Shown here: in pieces, positions 62,479 through 64,000 of the stretch
Position numbering within the stretch: the first letter of the stretch is position 1
Layout: the number at the start of each line of letters is the position of its first letter
Assembly: GCA_964622325.1 (NCBI GenBank)
Contig: CAZUOJ010000005.1
Span: 17,204-81,203, forward strand
DNA: 64,000 bases
Direction: 5' to 3'
Source: JAJFUB01 sp964622325
Lineage (GTDB): Bacteria; Armatimonadota; Zipacnadia; Zipacnadales; UBA11051
Translations under genes and position numbers: made by a program
Notes under the pieces: generated by a model
The model's input: the letters and a program-made list of their open reading frames with translations, nothing else
Database searches by the model: none
What the model was told of the DNA's origin: nothing

Positions 62479-63285
62479 ATGTCTTTCCGTTTCAAAACAA
62501 TGTCTGGCAGTCTGCGAACAGTCCTGTTTTTTCTTTGCCTTTGGGGGATGTCGGCGGCGCTGGCTTCTAATGTGGCCATTCGCGCCTATATCAATGTATC
62601 CAGTGGCTGCCAGCAGCCGACTGTAGATTTTTTGCGGACGTTACAAGCCCGTTATGCGCCGCATATATCCCTGGAAATTATTGATTTTGGGGATGAAGGC
62701 GCTGGCTTAAAGCGCTGGCGACAATCGGGATATGGCTGCATGTGTATTGAGCTGAATGGCACGCCCTATGTGAAATTTCCTTATAAAGGCAGGATGCGTT
62801 ATGTAGCTTTTTTAATGCCCGCGGGCGCTCGTTGGGAGCATGCAGATTTGGAGCAGGCTGTACAGGCGGCCTTACGCGGCGAATTGCAGCCCGCAACGCC
62901 TCAGGAAGTGCAAGCCGCGCTGGCTCAGCGCCCTCTGCGTGCCTCCGCGGCTCTCCTCTCTGCCCACGGCCAAAGCTACGCCGCTGTTAAAATAAGCGGC
63001 CTGCTGGCGCTTTCCTGGCCTGTGGGGAAAAATCATAAGCAGGCTTTAGCGCGTGCTCGTGCTGTCGCTCTGTCGCTGCAGCGCTGGCTGGATGAAGCGC
63101 CTCAGCCAGCGGATTTGCGCCTCCAGAAAAGCGACACGGGCTGGCAGATTTGGGCCGGCTCCCACAAAATCATCACAGCAACAGCCGCTGACGCCCGCGC
63201 CTCCAGGCAAAGCGCCCAAAAGTTGGCCCTGCAATGGCTGAATCGCTTGCGAGATGTAATAAGCAAGTTGCAAGCTGAAAGCTGA
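62479..63285 (+). CDS. secreted protein with possible thioredoxin-like domain
   Basis: 268 residues from ATG 62479, which follows AAGGAGG; the frame is open 12 codons further up without need. The signal peptide ends near ALAS (residue 30). Residues about 33-105 have a beta-alpha-beta pattern like a thioredoxin fold, with Cys44 (NVSSGCQQPT) where the active-site pair normally is, and a further C87-M-C89. The rest is Ala-rich and helical. No clear CxxC exists, so redox activity is uncertain. It is a single gene between a divergent region and a two-way terminator. Confidence 0.6.
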   Translation: MSFRFKTMSGSLRTVLFFLCLWGMSAALASNVAIRAYINVSSGCQQPTVDFLRTLQARYAPHISLEIIDFGDEGAGLKRWRQSGYGCMCIELNGTPYVKFPYKGRMRYVAFLMPAGARWEHADLEQAVQAALRGELQPATPQEVQAALAQRPLRASAALLSAHGQSYAAVKISGLLALSWPVGKNHKQALARARAVALSLQRWLDEAPQPADLRLQKSDTGWQIWAGSHKIITATAADARASRQSAQKLALQWLNRLRDVISKLQAES

Positions 63286-63481
63286 TGAGGGCAGCAAACG
63301 CTTCTCAGCGTTCTTCAGGTCGCCGCCGCGCAATTTTTCTCTATGTCTTTTCTCATGCCGCGCGAACAAGGCGCTGGAAGCGCTTGCGGGGATTTGCTTT
63401 TTCTCAAAAGGCTTTATGTTTTTAGAATGTCAGTAAAATTCAGCGGCGCACAATGTATTTCTCTTCCCCCCAACAAAAAAT

Positions 63482-63510
63482 AAGGGAGAGGCTTTTGAAG
63501 CCTCCCCCTT
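63482..63510. terminator. two-way terminator
   Basis: A 13-bp inverted repeat with one mismatch (63482-63494 and 63498-63510) around the loop TTG. It is followed by GATTTTT on the plus side and by TATTTTTT on the minus side. It lies between the ends of the convergent genes at 63285 and 63557. Confidence 0.8.
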
Positions 63511-63556
63511 GATTTTTAATCTTCAGCCCGCGGCTATAGCGTCATCTCCTTTGCCT

Positions 63557-64000
63557 TTATTCCGTAACTTTCCAGCTATACACATGCGAGCCGCTGCCGA
63601 AATAAATGCGCCCATCCAGATAATCTCCCCCGGGCCCAATGGGGACAGGCGATTTCGCTACAAGCGTGATGGCGAATGTCTCCGGATTGAGCAAGGCGAT
63701 GCCATTTCGCAGCAGCAGATAGATTTTGCCCTCGGGCGTGGGCACGAAAATGCGCGTTTGTTGAGCGCCGCTTGTGGGGCCTAATTCCGCGCCAATGTCC
63801 TTTTCCAGCACGATCTTGCGCGCTTGCGGATCAAAAACAAAGAAGCGCGTCCCGTCGGCAAAGCCAAACACAAGGCCATTGGGCCCCATATACATATCCG
63901 TGTAGTTGCGGGCATTTGCCAGCACAGGCGCATGCCATTCAATCTGCTTGCTGTCCAGATCCAAAATAGCTAATTCCGCCACTTGCGCCTTGATTTCTCC
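63557..64000 (-). CDS. propeller-like protein, 3' part only
   Basis: The frame is open to the right edge, so the N-terminus is missing; the GTG at 63982 is likely internal. The 148 visible residues consist of propeller-type blades (MGPNGLVFGFADGTRFFVFD, PTPEGKIYLLLRNGIALLNP, LDGRIYFGSGSHVYSW). It resembles the C-terminal part of the secreted propeller at 15041-17047 in style, though not in close sequence. Function is probably binding. Confidence 0.7.
   Translation of the reverse strand, partial: GEIKAQVAELAILDLDSKQIEWHAPVLANARNYTDMYMGPNGLVFGFADGTRFFVFDPQARKIVLEKDIGAELGPTSGAQQTRIFVPTPEGKIYLLLRNGIALLNPETFAITLVAKSPVPIGPGGDYLDGRIYFGSGSHVYSWKVTE

Overview
This window looks like part of a metagenome-assembled genome of a diderm, free-living, carbohydrate-using bacterium. 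A run of exactly 100 N sits between two copies of one 55-bp word, which points to assembly scaffolding. Diderm status follows from the Kdo genes (kdsD, kdsA, kdsB), an MlaEFD lipid-transport set and mreBCD. The large secreted or sugar-active proteins and an OPT-like transporter of the DUF6785/DUF6784 type suggest an uncultivated lineage near Armatimonadota, Sumerlaeota, Hydrogenedentota or the PVC group. That placement is an inference; no rRNA or other decisive marker is present. I see no tRNA, rRNA, CRISPR array, insertion sequence or phage.

Region 1 (1-20.4 kb) is an accessory sugar-degradation region. On the plus strand it holds a truncated beta-galactosidase-like hydrolase, a secreted beta-helix protein with a degenerate SGNH domain, a Gfo/Idh/MocA dehydrogenase, a sulfatase-fold enzyme with Thr at the nucleophile position, cobO, a secreted helical protein, a sialidase-like/SGNH two-domain protein and the OPT-like transporter. 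A small HTH protein lies on the minus strand at 8.9-9.5 kb. After a two-way terminator at 14.83 kb, a minus-strand group follows: secreted beta-propeller, FAD oxidoreductase and a large acetyl-xylan-esterase-like hydrolase. A plausible theme is breakdown of a decorated, perhaps sulfated and acetylated, polysaccharide.

Region 2 (20.5-30.4 kb) is core: marC on the minus strand, then mlaE-mlaF-mlaD, rplI-dnaB and purD-purE-purF on the plus strand. MlaD is very long, with a probable C-terminal beta-barrel, suggesting a one-protein bridge across the envelope.

Region 3 (30.4-62.1 kb) is one long series of minus-strand genes: a SIS-domain sugar-phosphate enzyme, a ZnuBC-type metal ABC pair, a DUF4349 protein, a CpsB-type phosphatase, uvrD/pcrA, pyrG, a coiled-coil protein, a PflA-like radical SAM enzyme, surE, serA, a class V aminotransferase, a sugar nucleotidyltransferase, a UbiA-type prenyltransferase, lysS, an acyl-ACP-reductase homologue, dus, coaX, a metallophosphoesterase (split by the N gap), kdsD, kdsA, kdsB, mreD, mreC, mreB, maf, ubiB, an AmrS-type radical SAM enzyme and a conserved protein of unknown function. 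The right end holds a secreted protein and the 3' part of a second propeller-like gene, separated by a two-way terminator.

The points most worth following: (i) a metallophosphoesterase occupies the place kdsC usually has; (ii) a homologue of cyanobacterial acyl-ACP reductase keeps the catalytic Cys; (iii) the trans-envelope MlaD; (iv) near-absence of the trinucleotide ACC/GGT in core genes, with the OPT-like gene a clear outlier; (v) the N gap is artificial and closes in frame.
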